Assembly: GCA_965220285.1 (NCBI GenBank)
Contig: OZ244818.1
Location: 2,356,001-2,420,000, forward strand
Direction: 5' to 3'
DNA from: Bin5 sp009843665
GTDB taxonomy: Bacteria > Chloroflexota > Anaerolineae > Caldilineales > Caldilineaceae
DNA: 64,000 nt
In this document: in pieces, positions 8,046 to 16,727 of the stretch
Layout: each line of letters begins with the position of its first letter
Numbering within the stretch: the stretch's first letter is position 1
Position numbers and translations under genes: made by a program
Notes under the pieces: model-generated
The model's database searches: none
What the model saw: the letters and a program-made list of their open reading frames with translations, nothing else
Told to the model about the DNA's origin: nothing

Positions 8046-8525
8046 GGGTTCATAGAGGACACTTGCAATTCCACAACACCATCAGTTGCCCAAATCCTGT
8101 CAACATTACTTTAGCAAAGAGTGATAAGAAATGGACGAACTTAAGGTGTCACCTGCATTGAGGCAGCAATTATGTTCTCTGCACCAGTATAGCGGTTTCC
8201 GATACAAGTTGTCTCGCTCAAATGGTCCAGTTTTGGTGCCCTCGATGACCTGATCCGGTGATCGCTGGTCGGACGATATTATGAATTAGGCATTGCGAGA
8301 TCCTGGCCTCCGGATAGATCGACGAAGATACAGCTTCTCTGTAGTATGCAAGGCTGCATCTGCTCCCCATGCTGATCAGTTGCACAGTGTAATGTGGTTC
8401 ATCGCTGCGGCAAGGGTCGTTGACTTTGTCACAGTGCCGGTCCATCTTGATACGGTACTGGTCAATTGACCATTCGTGCGAGGAGCGGTCGCCGAAGACA
8501 TAGCCATTTTTACCCTGCCCGCCTA
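8046..8525. other. Intergenic gap, no gene seen
   Basis: About 480 bp with lower GC than its surroundings and no frame that looks coding. It separates the decayed duplicate from the promoter of the DUF433 gene. Confidence 0.4.
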
Positions 8526-8554
8526 TTGTCCGGGTACGAAGTCAAGCATATAAT
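8526..8554 (+). promoter_or_regulatory. Sigma70-type promoter, TTGTCC-17-TATAAT
   Basis: TATAAT (8549-8554) is spaced 17 bp from TTGTCC (8526-8531), about 100 bp upstream of the DUF433 gene. It shares CCCGCCTATTGTYCG with the promoter at 3086-3114. Confidence 0.55.
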
Positions 8555-8656
8555 GCCCAAACCTTTTGGAGAGCCGAGGAGACAGCAACGTGGTGTCTTT
8601 CAAGCCATAGCACCAGTCTTCTTGAAATATGGCTGAATGCCCCGGAGGATGAAGGA

Positions 8657-8869
8657 ATGAACAATCGGATTACCATTGACCCCCAAGTGTGTCACGGACA
8701 GGCATGCATCCAGGGGACACGCATCCCCGTATATCAGATCCTACGGATGCTGGCCTGCGGCGACAGCGTCGAAGATCTCCTCCAGGAATATCCTTCTGTC
8801 ACGCGCGAAGATATCCTTGCCTGTTTTGACTATGGCGCCTCTCTGGCTGTACAGCAGGACCCGATGTAG
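8657..8869 (+). CDS. DUF433 domain protein (antitoxin-like)
   Basis: This 70-residue protein matches the DUF433 pattern throughout: ITIDPQVCHGQACIQGTRIPV, then ILRMLACGDSVEDLL and EYPSVTREDILACFDYGA. DUF433 proteins are small winged-helix-like DNA-binding proteins usually encoded directly before a PIN-like (DUF5615) toxin. Here the gene is followed by 64 bp and a promoter for an unrelated oxygenase, so the toxin partner is missing. It has its own promoter and a GGAGGATGAAGGA ribosome site. It is one of several toxin-antitoxin-like singles in the first 9 kb. Confidence 0.82.
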   Translation: MNNRITIDPQVCHGQACIQGTRIPVYQILRMLACGDSVEDLLQEYPSVTREDILACFDYGASLAVQQDPM

Positions 8870-8933
8870 CCGTTAACCTTTGGCACGCCCCTCACATACC
8901 ACCCCATCTCGGCCACACCCCACCCCAAAAAGT

Positions 8934-8963
8934 TTGACACCATTCCCCCTCCCCCCGTATAAT
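8934..8963 (+). promoter_or_regulatory. Near-consensus promoter with C-only-rich spacer
   Basis: TTGACA (8934-8939) and TATAAT (8958-8963) are both perfect, separated by 18 bp that are almost all C and T. It drives the PhyH gene at 9071, leaving a leader of about 100 nt. Confidence 0.65.
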
Positions 8964-9070
8964 CCAACCCATTCCCTTCTTCAAATCCTAGCGACCGCCC
9001 AGGATCCCGCCCTGCGGCATCGTTGCCAACAACGCACAAAACAACGCCGTTCAGACACAGGAACAATCTC

Positions 9071-9994
9071 ATGACACTGACAGCCACGATGGACGCCCCC
9101 GCGCAGACGGTGACGCGGCCCGAAGTCACCGCTGAACACGCCGCATCCTTCCGTGAAAACGGCTTCCTGGCGCTGCCGGACGCGCTGACGCCGGACGAAG
9201 TGCAGGCACTGCGTGACGAGACCGTGCACATCTGCCGCGGTGAGATGGGCGAGGTCAACGGCCTGCCGCCCGTCGGCCCCGACGACAGCGATGACGAGGT
9301 GATCCAGCGCACACTCTGCGTCCATTTCCCGCACAAGCTCTCACCGCTAATGTTCGACACACTCGCGCATCCGTCGATCTGTGACGTGCTGACGCGGGTG
9401 ATCGGCCCCAACGTCAAGAGCATGCAGTCGATGCTCTTTGTCAAGTCGGCCGGCAAGCCGGGCCAGGCCTGGCACCAGGACGAAGCCTTCATCCCGACGC
9501 GCGACCGCTCCCTGAACGCCGCCTGGATCGCACTCGATGACGCCACCGTCGAAAACGGCTGCCTCTGGGTCATCCCCGGCTCGCACGCCAACGGCTTGAT
9601 CTGGCCCGCCAAGGAGCACGACGACGAGCGCTTCGACTGTGTGGTGGAGGCCTATGATTTCCCCTACACCGACGACGACGCCGTGCCGGTCGAGGTGACC
9701 GCCGGCAGCATCATTTTCTTCAACGGCTATCTGCTGCACCGCTCCCTGCCCAACCGCGCCGCCAGCGGATTCCGCCGCGCCCTGGTCAACCACTACATGA
9801 GCGCCGAATCGCTGCTGCCCTGGCGCTATCCGGGCAATGCCGAACTGGGCGTAGCCAGCTTCGACTTCCGCGACATCGTGATGATCGCCGGGCGCGACCC
9901 CTATGCCTGGAAGGGCACGGAAGAGGTGTCCTTCTCGCACATCCGCCCGGACCGGGAAGGCGGCTGCCAATGGCCGACGAAAAAGGAAGAGTAG
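9071..9994 (+). CDS. Phytanoyl-CoA dioxygenase (PhyH) family protein 1
   Basis: This 307-residue protein is an Fe(II)/2-oxoglutarate oxygenase of the PhyH family. The facial triad is visible as WHQDEAF (H135, D137) and LLHRSLPN (H223), with a downstream arginine (RRALVNHY) suited to binding 2-oxoglutarate. PhyH enzymes hydroxylate lipids, alkaloids, amino acids or phosphonates; the substrate cannot be read here. ATG 9071 was chosen over a longer upstream frame because it follows a good promoter and the family begins near here; ATG 9089 is an alternative. It stands directly before a sugar ABC operon, which may be co-transcribed. Two further members lie at 55244 and 56283. Confidence 0.87.
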   Translation: MTLTATMDAPAQTVTRPEVTAEHAASFRENGFLALPDALTPDEVQALRDETVHICRGEMGEVNGLPPVGPDDSDDEVIQRTLCVHFPHKLSPLMFDTLAHPSICDVLTRVIGPNVKSMQSMLFVKSAGKPGQAWHQDEAFIPTRDRSLNAAWIALDDATVENGCLWVIPGSHANGLIWPAKEHDDERFDCVVEAYDFPYTDDDAVPVEVTAGSIIFFNGYLLHRSLPNRAASGFRRALVNHYMSAESLLPWRYPGNAELGVASFDFRDIVMIAGRDPYAWKGTEEVSFSHIRPDREGGCQWPTKKEE

Positions 9995-10096
9995 AAAAAC
10001 TGCTGGTGGCAGGTCTCTGCACCGGCCGCTGGCTTTTGCATTAACCACTAGCAAGCAGAACCAAACATTTCGCAGCAATCCAAAGGAGTCAAATCA

Positions 10097-11485
10097 ATGT
10101 CCAAGTTGCAACACAACACCATCAGCCGGCGATCCTTCCTCAAGGCAGGCGCGCTGACGGTCGGCGGAGCTCTGTTCGCGGCCTGCGCGGCCCCGGCGGC
10201 AGCCCCGGCCGGCGACAGCGGCGACGATGCCGGCGCCAGCATGGAGATGATCGAGATGCGCCTCTCGGCCTGGGCTGACGTCCAGGATGCGGTCGTCTAT
10301 GAGAACATGGTCAACGCCTACATGGCGCAGAACGAAGGCGTAAGCGTCTCCGTGGAGCAGTACCCCGGCGGCTACTATGAGAAGATCCAGGCCAACTTTG
10401 CCGCCGACGACTCCGCCGATGTCCTCTACTTCCAGGGCTGGATATGGCAGGCCTACGCCGAAAACCAGGTGATTTATGACATGAGCGACTATGTCGCTCG
10501 CGACGGCGCCGATGACTTCTTCCCCGGCGGCGAAAACTACGACAACCAAACGCTGTGGCAGGGCGGCCGCTACATGACCCCCACCGACACCGGCTCGCTG
10601 GTGATCTATTACAACAAGGACCTCTTCGACAAGAAGGGCGTCGCTCATCCACAACAGGGCTGGAAGTGGGAAGAGTTCCAGCAGATCATTCAGGACCTCT
10701 CCTATGAAGAGGACGGCACCAAGTTCTATGGTTGGGGCCAGGCGCAGGGCTGGAACGGCGCCTATGGCCGCAGCACCACCTTCATGCGCCGCAACGGTCA
10801 TATTGAATGGGACCGCATTACCGAGCCGACCGAGGCCTACTGGGATAACGAAGACATCGCCTCTGCGCTCCAGTATCTGGTCTACGATGCGATTGCCAAC
10901 GACTGGAGCCCCGGTCCTGAGGTGGTCGAGGGCGGCGGCGTCGGTGTCGATACCGGCCGTGTCGCCATGTACCTGGAAGGACCGTGGGCGATGCCCCGCC
11001 TTCAGGGCGAATTGGCCACCACCGAAGAGGGCATCAATTTTGACGTGATTGAGGCGCCGACAGGCACGGCCGACACCAACTTCACCTTCGGCCATGTCCA
11101 CGGCCATGTGATCACATCACCTTCCACGCACAAGGATGAGGGCTGGGATCTGATCAAGTTCATCCTCGGCGAAGAAGGCCAGACCATCATCGCCAACGGC
11201 GGCCGCATGTGCGGCACACCGGACAACATCGCCAACATCTGGGGCGAAATCGCCTCCGGTGTCTATGGCTTCGAAAACACCGATGCTTTCGCCAACACGA
11301 TGCGCGAGAGTTCGATCTCCGTGATCTTCGGTGAAGGTTCACAGCTCCAGGCCTACGGCGGCGGCCCGATCACCGTCCTGTGGGACAAGCTGCTGGGCCA
11401 GACCCAGTCGGCAGCCGAAGCGCTCGCGATCGCGCAGCCGGAAATCCAGTCGCACCTGGATCAGTACTGGGCCGACCGCGCCTAA
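10097..11485 (+). CDS. ABC transporter sugar-binding lipoprotein
   Basis: This 462-residue extracellular solute-binding protein is of the carbohydrate family 1 type. The N-terminus carries a twin-arginine signal (SRRSFLKAGALTVGG) ending in a lipobox cysteine (FAACAAP), followed by an Ala/Pro/Gly/Asp linker, so it should be folded in the cytoplasm, exported by Tat and anchored as a lipoprotein. An AAAGGAG ribosome site precedes the ATG. Two permease genes follow, making a sugar importer; the ATPase (MsmX/UgpC type) is not in this window and is probably shared. The 32-bp palindrome just after the stop probably keeps binding-protein mRNA above permease mRNA. Confidence 0.9.
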   Translation: MSKLQHNTISRRSFLKAGALTVGGALFAACAAPAAAPAGDSGDDAGASMEMIEMRLSAWADVQDAVVYENMVNAYMAQNEGVSVSVEQYPGGYYEKIQANFAADDSADVLYFQGWIWQAYAENQVIYDMSDYVARDGADDFFPGGENYDNQTLWQGGRYMTPTDTGSLVIYYNKDLFDKKGVAHPQQGWKWEEFQQIIQDLSYEEDGTKFYGWGQAQGWNGAYGRSTTFMRRNGHIEWDRITEPTEAYWDNEDIASALQYLVYDAIANDWSPGPEVVEGGGVGVDTGRVAMYLEGPWAMPRLQGELATTEEGINFDVIEAPTGTADTNFTFGHVHGHVITSPSTHKDEGWDLIKFILGEEGQTIIANGGRMCGTPDNIANIWGEIASGVYGFENTDAFANTMRESSISVIFGEGSQLQAYGGGPITVLWDKLLGQTQSAAEALAIAQPEIQSHLDQYWADRA

Positions 11486-11492
11486 TCAGTGC

Positions 11493-11524
11493 CCGGCGGC
11501 CAGTAACCGGTTACTGGCCGCCGG
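11493..11524 (+). promoter_or_regulatory. Perfect 32-bp palindrome between binding protein and permease
   Basis: The half-site CCGGCGGCCAGTAACC is followed at once by its exact complement, giving a 16-bp stem. It begins 7 bp after the binding-protein stop. Intercistronic stems at this position in sugar operons typically protect the upstream message from 3' decay or attenuate readthrough. Confidence 0.65.
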
Positions 11525-11552
11525 TTCCTCGTCAATCTGGGAGTACGCCTCT

Positions 11553-12494
11553 TTGACCGCCACCACATCGACACCCGGAATCCAGACACAGCCGCAGACC
11601 CGGCGCCGCATGTCCGCGGCCCAACGCCGCGACCTGCGCGACGGTCTGCTCTTCACCAGCCCCTTCATCTTCGGCGTGCTCGCGCTCTGGGTCGGGCCGA
11701 TGCTCTACTCCGTTTTTCTGATCCTGCACAAGTGGAACATGCTGGCGCCGCCCAGATTCATCGGGACGGGCCACTTCGAGCGCATGTTGAATGACCCGCT
11801 CGTGGGCAAGTCGCTGATCAACACCGCCTACTACACCTTCATCGGCGTCCCGCTGCAGCTGGTGGTCGCGTTCGCGCTGGCTGTGATGCTCAACCAGCAG
11901 ATCCGCGGGCTCAGCCTCTATCGCACCGTCTACTATCTGCCCTCCATCACCCCTGCTGTCGCCTTTGCCGTCGTCTGGGTCCAGATCCTCAACCCTGAGT
12001 TCGGCGTGCTCAACGAGGTGCTGCACTGGTTTGGGCTGGGGCCCATCAACTGGCTCTTTGAGCCAGGCTGGGCCAAACCCGCCCTCATCATCATGAGCCT
12101 GTGGCTGACCGGCTTCCAGATGATCATCTTCCTGGCCGGCCTGCAGGGGGTGCCGCAGGAGTTGCAGGAGGCCGCCGAGATCGATGGCGCCAACGCCTGG
12201 CGGCGCTTCCTTAACGTAACCATCCCGATCATCTCGCCGATCATCTTCTTCAACATGATCATCGGCATCATCGCCAGCTTCCAGGTCTTCACCACCGTCT
12301 TCATCATGACCGACGGCGGCCCGCAGAACGCCACTCTCTTCATGGTGCTCTACATTTACCGCAACGCCTTCGAGCTGTTCCGGATGGGCTATGCCGCCTC
12401 GCTGGCCTGGATCCTGTTCCTGATCATCATGGCCTTCACCGCGATCCAGTTCTTCTTTGCCAACCGCTGGGTCTACTATGAAGGCAGACTATAG
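11553..12494 (+). CDS. Sugar ABC transporter permease (MalF/UgpA type)
   Basis: This inner-membrane permease of the binding-protein-dependent type has about six helices. The EAA loop, which contacts the ATPase, is seen as QELQEAAEIDGANAWRRF. A TTG start at 11553 is proposed because GGGAG lies 9 bp upstream and the resulting 313-residue protein has the hydrophilic Thr/Gln/Arg leader often seen in this family; the ATG at 11610 (294 residues) has no ribosome site. It pairs with the permease at 12560. Confidence 0.85.
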   Translation: MTATTSTPGIQTQPQTRRRMSAAQRRDLRDGLLFTSPFIFGVLALWVGPMLYSVFLILHKWNMLAPPRFIGTGHFERMLNDPLVGKSLINTAYYTFIGVPLQLVVAFALAVMLNQQIRGLSLYRTVYYLPSITPAVAFAVVWVQILNPEFGVLNEVLHWFGLGPINWLFEPGWAKPALIIMSLWLTGFQMIIFLAGLQGVPQELQEAAEIDGANAWRRFLNVTIPIISPIIFFNMIIGIIASFQVFTTVFIMTDGGPQNATLFMVLYIYRNAFELFRMGYAASLAWILFLIIMAFTAIQFFFANRWVYYEGRL

Positions 12495-12503
12495 AGGAGA
12501 CGA

Positions 12504-12563
12504 ATGACCGGCCGCGGCGCTGACCACCTGTTTCCGGGCACCGGCCGCCGATTTACGTTATGA
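12504..12563 (+). CDS. Possible 19-residue coupling peptide
   Basis: An ATG behind a strong GAGGAG site opens a 19-codon frame whose TGA overlaps the ATG of the next permease (ATGA). The permease itself has no ribosome site, so ribosomes may reach it by reinitiation after this mini-gene. The peptide (MTGRGADHLFPG...) has no recognisable features. It is an inference from layout. Confidence 0.3.
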   Translation: MTGRGADHLFPGTGRRFTL

Positions 12564-13423
12564 CTGCAAGACCAACCCTGCTCCACTCCCGAAAAACGCA
12601 GACAAGGATCGGTCATCTTGTCCTGCACATCGCGATGATCGCCCTGGGGCTCACCTTCCTCATGCCGCTGGCCTGGGTGGTCAGCACATCGCTCAAGCTG
12701 CCCGGCCAGGTCTTCATCACGCCGATCGAATGGATCCCAACCGAACCCAAATGGGATAACTATTTCGAGGTCTTCAGACGCCTGCCCTTCCATCTCTTCA
12801 TCCGCAACTCCTTTTTCGTCTCGATCATGGGGACGATCGGCATGGTGCTGAGTTCGCTGACGGTCGCATACGGTCTCTCGCGCCTGCGCTGGCCGGGGCG
12901 CGACTTTGTCTTCACCGTTCTGCTGGCGACGATGATGCTGCCCGCCGTGGTAACGATGATCCCGGTCTTCATTATCTTCAAAGAGATCAACTGGGTGGGG
13001 ACCTTCTACCCATTGTGGGTGCCGGCCTGGTTTGGCGCCGCCTTCTACATCTTCCTCATGCGCCAGTACATGCTGACCCTGCCCCTGGAGCTGGACGAGG
13101 CCGCCAAGATCGACGGCGCCTCCAACTTCCGCATCCTCTGGCAGGTGATCGCGCCCCTCTGCGGCCCGGCCGTCGCCACGATTACCATCTTCGCCTTCCT
13201 GCAGCACTACAACGCCTTCATGGAGCCGCTCATCTACATTTCCAAGAGCGAAATGTACACCCTTCCCCTCGGGCTCCTCTGGTTCAAAGGCCGCTTCGGC
13301 AACTTCTGGCACCTCGTCATGGCCGCGTCGATGATCACCATCCTGCCGGTCATCCTCCTCTTCTTCTTCGCCCAGCGGCAGTTCGTCCAGGGCGCGCAGT
13401 TCACCGGGCTCGCCGGCCGCTAG
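12560..13423 (+). CDS. Sugar ABC transporter permease (MalG/UgpE type)
   Basis: This 287-residue inner-membrane protein has about six helices and the EAA loop LELDEAAKIDGASNFRIL. It forms the heterodimeric channel with the permease at 11553. It starts 65 bp after that gene, apparently through a mini-ORF at 12504-12563, since no purine-rich site precedes the ATG. It is the last gene of the operon, and repeat element A begins 12 bp after the stop. Confidence 0.88.
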   Translation: MTARPTLLHSRKTQTRIGHLVLHIAMIALGLTFLMPLAWVVSTSLKLPGQVFITPIEWIPTEPKWDNYFEVFRRLPFHLFIRNSFFVSIMGTIGMVLSSLTVAYGLSRLRWPGRDFVFTVLLATMMLPAVVTMIPVFIIFKEINWVGTFYPLWVPAWFGAAFYIFLMRQYMLTLPLELDEAAKIDGASNFRILWQVIAPLCGPAVATITIFAFLQHYNAFMEPLIYISKSEMYTLPLGLLWFKGRFGNFWHLVMAASMITILPVILLFFFAQRQFVQGAQFTGLAGR

Positions 13424-13434
13424 ACTGCGGCTTG

Positions 13435-13850
13435 TAGTAGTCAGTTTTCAGTTCCTAATGGCTGCACAGCCACTGTCGCTTCGCGGCCCTCTCCCCTCGC
13501 CACTGACCACTGACTACTGGCCACTGACCACTGCAGTTTTGGGCGGTCGGGCCTATTCGGCCCTCCCTTGTGCGGGGGCTCCGCCCCCGCAACGCCCCCT
13601 CTCCTGTCCGCGCCGTAGCGAGTGTGAGGGTAATTTGAAGTTGGCGTCTCGCGTCGACCGGGCTTCACCCCCTCACCACGCGTCTTTGCAGACTCCCAGT
13701 ATGTGCCAGCGCAGGCAAGACAGGCGAGGCAACTCCCATACATACCCAACGTTCACCGCGATGACCTGCGAACCACTGTTCACGAACCACTTGGCTTCCA
13801 CCACCAGGCCCGCACGCAGCCGTTCACTAGAAACTAAAAACTGACTACTA
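13435..13850. mobile_element. Repeat element A with 26-bp imperfect inverted ends
   Basis: The left end TAGTAGTCAGTTTTCAGTTC and the complement of the right end (13825-13850) agree at 23 of 26 positions. Inside are a heptamer tract (13500-13533) and the double-hairpin core GGGCCTATTCGGCCC / GCGGGGGC-TCC-GCCCCCGC (about 13541-13605), which also occurs in the two MITEs at 16.7 and 31.1 kb. No coding frame is convincing. It fills the gap between the ABC operon and the transglycosylase gene. Confidence 0.55.
13500..13533. repeat. Degenerate heptamer tandem repeat, locus 2
   Basis: Four to five units of CTGACCA, CTGACTA and CTGGCCA type precede the double-hairpin core inside element A. Confidence 0.65.
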
Positions 13851-13854
13851 AAAA

Positions 13855-16533
13855 CTAGACGCCCCCATATATCCGCAGATAATGCGCATAATGCGTCAGA
13901 ATGCGCTGCAGATAAAGGCGGGTCTCACTGTAGGGGATGCGCTCGATGAAGAGAGCCTCGTCGGGCGCCGAGCGGTCGAACCAGTTCCTGGCGTTTCCGG
14001 GGCCGGCGTTGTAACCGGCGAGGGCGGCGACTGGGTTTTCACGGGCGTAATCCTGCACCCAGCGCAGGTAGTAGGCGCCGAAACGGACGTTGACGAAGGG
14101 CCGGTTGAGCAGACCGGTGGAGTAGTTGGGATAGCCGAGGCGTTGCGCGATCTCTGCGCCGGTGGTGGGGATGATCTGGGTCAGGCCGTGGGCGCCGGCA
14201 AAGGAGCGGGCCGGCGGCTCGAAAAGGCTCTCCTGGAGGATGAGGCTGTAGAGGAGGAGAGGATCGATTTCGAAGTCTGTGGCTTCCTTTTCCACGAGAC
14301 GGGAATAGTGCCTGGGGTAGGCGACGCGCTGGATAAAGAGGGGTACGTCGGCGGTATGCCGGGCCTGGCTCAGTTGAATCAGACGGTAGGCCGCGCTGAT
14401 TGAAAGCCGGTTGGCGCCCAACTCCTTCAGATGCACCATGAGCGAAAACAGGCCCGTGGGGTCGTCGCGGTTGCGCCAGTAGACCTGTTCGAGCAGCTTC
14501 AGGCCCTCGGCGCGCAGATCCAACTCCAGCAGAAGTGTGCCGCCGACCAGGGCCGGGTCGGCGGCTATGGCTATCGGCAGGCCCGAATTACTGCTGCTGT
14601 TGCCGGCAGCGGGCGCGTCGTGCCATGTCGTCAGCCAGTTTTCGGCGAAGGCGCGGCTGCCGTCGTCGCCGGGCAGCGCGGCCGCGGTCATTGCATCCAT
14701 ACGGGGAATGAGGTCCTGTCCCGGTTGGCCTTGCAGCGCCAGCTCCGTTCCGGCCAGCACGCCGTAATAGGTTTCCGGCTCCCGTGCGACGAGCGACTGC
14801 CACAGGGAGCGGGCCGTCTCTTCCTCGCCCAGGGCATAGCGGGCGCGGCCCAGCCAGTAGGCCGCCGTGCCCGACCGCGCACCGGGATAGTCCGCCAGCA
14901 GACGTTCAAAGCTGTTGGCGGCCAGTCCGTGATGGCCGTAGGTGAAGGCGCCGATTCCCAGCACCGCCAGTCCGTCCGGCGCGCGTGGGCTGTCCGGGAA
15001 GCTGTCCACCAGCATCAGTAGATCTGCCACAGCTTCAACCAGGAAGTCGGCCGATGCCTCTGAACGGCTCCCGGACCCGATATCCAGGGTACGGTCGGCT
15101 CTGATGGCGGAAAGCGCGCTCTGCCAGAGGCCTTCGGGGGCGAGCGGGTCTTCGGGATAATCTCGGGCGAAGGTGCGGTAGATGCGCCGTGCCGCTTCTG
15201 GCGCGCCCTGCGCACTGGCCAGCCGCGCGCGGGTCAGCCAGGCTTCGCCGAAACATTCGCAGGCGGGATACCAGTTCATCACCTGTTCGAGGGCGCGGAT
15301 GGCCTCGTCCCACTGGCCCAGCCCCATATGGGCGCGGCCGAGCCCCACCCAGGCCTGCCCGGCGCGTTCATCCTGCGGCGACTCCTGCAAAAAACGCTCA
15401 AAGGCGCTGACAGCCGGAAAATAGGCCTTGGCATAGACGTCGACCTGCCCGCGCACAAAAAGGTCGACCGGCACCTCGCGGTTCACCAGCTGGATCAAAG
15501 ACTGGTAGGCGGAGTTGCTTTCCGGATCCTCCTCCAGGGCCTGTCGCCAGCGGGCGATGGCCGTTTCCTCGTCGCCCGCGGTGGAGTAGGCGATCCCGGC
15601 GCGATACATATAGCCGGCCCGGTGGACGTTCCACACCTGGTAACCGAGAATCGCATCGAAGTCGTCGGCGTCCCGGCTGCGCGTCTCCTCGGCAGACTCG
15701 GTTACGGCCAGGATCTCATCGTAGACCGCGGCGGCCTGGCCCCAGCGGCCATTGCCTTCGAGGATGCCGGCCACCCGGTCGAGCAGACGGACCTTTTCCC
15801 AGGTGCGGCCGGCATGGTTGGCGGCCCGCCGCACTGCGTTGGCGGCCTGCTGCCAGTCGCCGGCCGCGAGCCAGGCATCGGCGATGCGCTCCTCCACGAC
15901 CGCGGTGACCTCTGCGTGCTGTTGCAGGAAAGCTTCGTAGGCCGCGGCGGCTTCGGCGTTGCGGCCCAAACGGGCCAGCGTCTCGGCGCGCAGGAATAGG
16001 TTATGGCCGCGGCGGGGGTCATCTGCCGGCAGGGAGCCGGCCTGTGGCGAGATCTGTTCCAACACGGTGAAGGCGGACACCGGCTGTCCGTCGGCGAGGA
16101 AGGAGAGCGCAAGTCGAAAACGAGCTTCCAGCCGCTGGTCAAGAGTAATCTGGGGATCGGCCAGCAGCGCCTGCAGCAACCGCTGCGCCCCGCTGTAGTC
16201 GCCGTCCTCGTGCAGCCAGGCCGCCTGCTGCAAGGGCGTTGCCGCCGCGAACGCTTCGACCGTCGCCCGCTGACGGGGGGCGGAACTGCTCGCCTGCGAC
16301 GCTGCCGCCTGCGCCGGGACAGGGGTCGCGGCAGGCGCGGTCGTCGCCACCGCCGGGGGCGTGCTGGTGTCAGTTACGGCGCCGATTGAGGAATCAGTAG
16401 CGATGGCGATGGTCGTGGACGTGGCGGCCGCGCTTCGGTTCCCGCAACCGCCGAATAGCAGGACGACCAGGGCCAGAATCGAAAGAGAGAGCGTAAGTCT
16501 CAACTGTAACTTTCGGAGTGCAGCGCTTGCCAT
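13855..16533 (-). CDS. Soluble lytic murein transglycosylase (Slt-like) with TPR repeats
   Basis: This protein of about 892 residues combines a lipoprotein signal (LALVVLLFGGC lipobox), a Thr/Ala/Pro-rich linker, a long series of TPR-like helical repeats and a C-terminal SLT domain. The catalytic glutamate is in ILQESLFEP, followed by GLTQIIPTTGAEIA and AGYNAGPGNA, all typical of Slt70/MltC-type folds. It cleaves glycan strands of peptidoglycan to 1,6-anhydro ends in the cell envelope. The start at 16533 was chosen since the lipoprotein signal begins there; an in-frame ATG at 16602 adds 23 residues without a purpose. Its length exceeds Slt70 (about 620) because of extra TPR units. Confidence 0.85.
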   Translation of the reverse strand: MASAALRKLQLRLTLSLSILALVVLLFGGCGNRSAAATSTTIAIATDSSIGAVTDTSTPPAVATTAPAATPVPAQAAASQASSSAPRQRATVEAFAAATPLQQAAWLHEDGDYSGAQRLLQALLADPQITLDQRLEARFRLALSFLADGQPVSAFTVLEQISPQAGSLPADDPRRGHNLFLRAETLARLGRNAEAAAAYEAFLQQHAEVTAVVEERIADAWLAAGDWQQAANAVRRAANHAGRTWEKVRLLDRVAGILEGNGRWGQAAAVYDEILAVTESAEETRSRDADDFDAILGYQVWNVHRAGYMYRAGIAYSTAGDEETAIARWRQALEEDPESNSAYQSLIQLVNREVPVDLFVRGQVDVYAKAYFPAVSAFERFLQESPQDERAGQAWVGLGRAHMGLGQWDEAIRALEQVMNWYPACECFGEAWLTRARLASAQGAPEAARRIYRTFARDYPEDPLAPEGLWQSALSAIRADRTLDIGSGSRSEASADFLVEAVADLLMLVDSFPDSPRAPDGLAVLGIGAFTYGHHGLAANSFERLLADYPGARSGTAAYWLGRARYALGEEETARSLWQSLVAREPETYYGVLAGTELALQGQPGQDLIPRMDAMTAAALPGDDGSRAFAENWLTTWHDAPAAGNSSSNSGLPIAIAADPALVGGTLLLELDLRAEGLKLLEQVYWRNRDDPTGLFSLMVHLKELGANRLSISAAYRLIQLSQARHTADVPLFIQRVAYPRHYSRLVEKEATDFEIDPLLLYSLILQESLFEPPARSFAGAHGLTQIIPTTGAEIAQRLGYPNYSTGLLNRPFVNVRFGAYYLRWVQDYARENPVAALAGYNAGPGNARNWFDRSAPDEALFIERIPYSETRLYLQRILTHYAHYLRIYGGV

Positions 16534-16727
16534 AGTTGCTGTGAAATGCGCCCCTGCTCGAGAGGAGGATACGGCGCGATGAGGGGGCCGGCGGAAGATC
16601 ATCGCAGGGTATGAGCCGTCCGCGTGAGGCGTTCTGTGTCTGCTTGCCCGCTTAAGTCAATGGGACCGAAAGGCATTCGATAATGGTATCAGGGGGGCGT
16701 GGACTATGTCAATTAAAGGCCGAAAAC

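Noticed and set aside
8218..8445. Minus-strand frame of 75 codons
   Set aside because: No start signal and no recognisable features in a low-GC gap.
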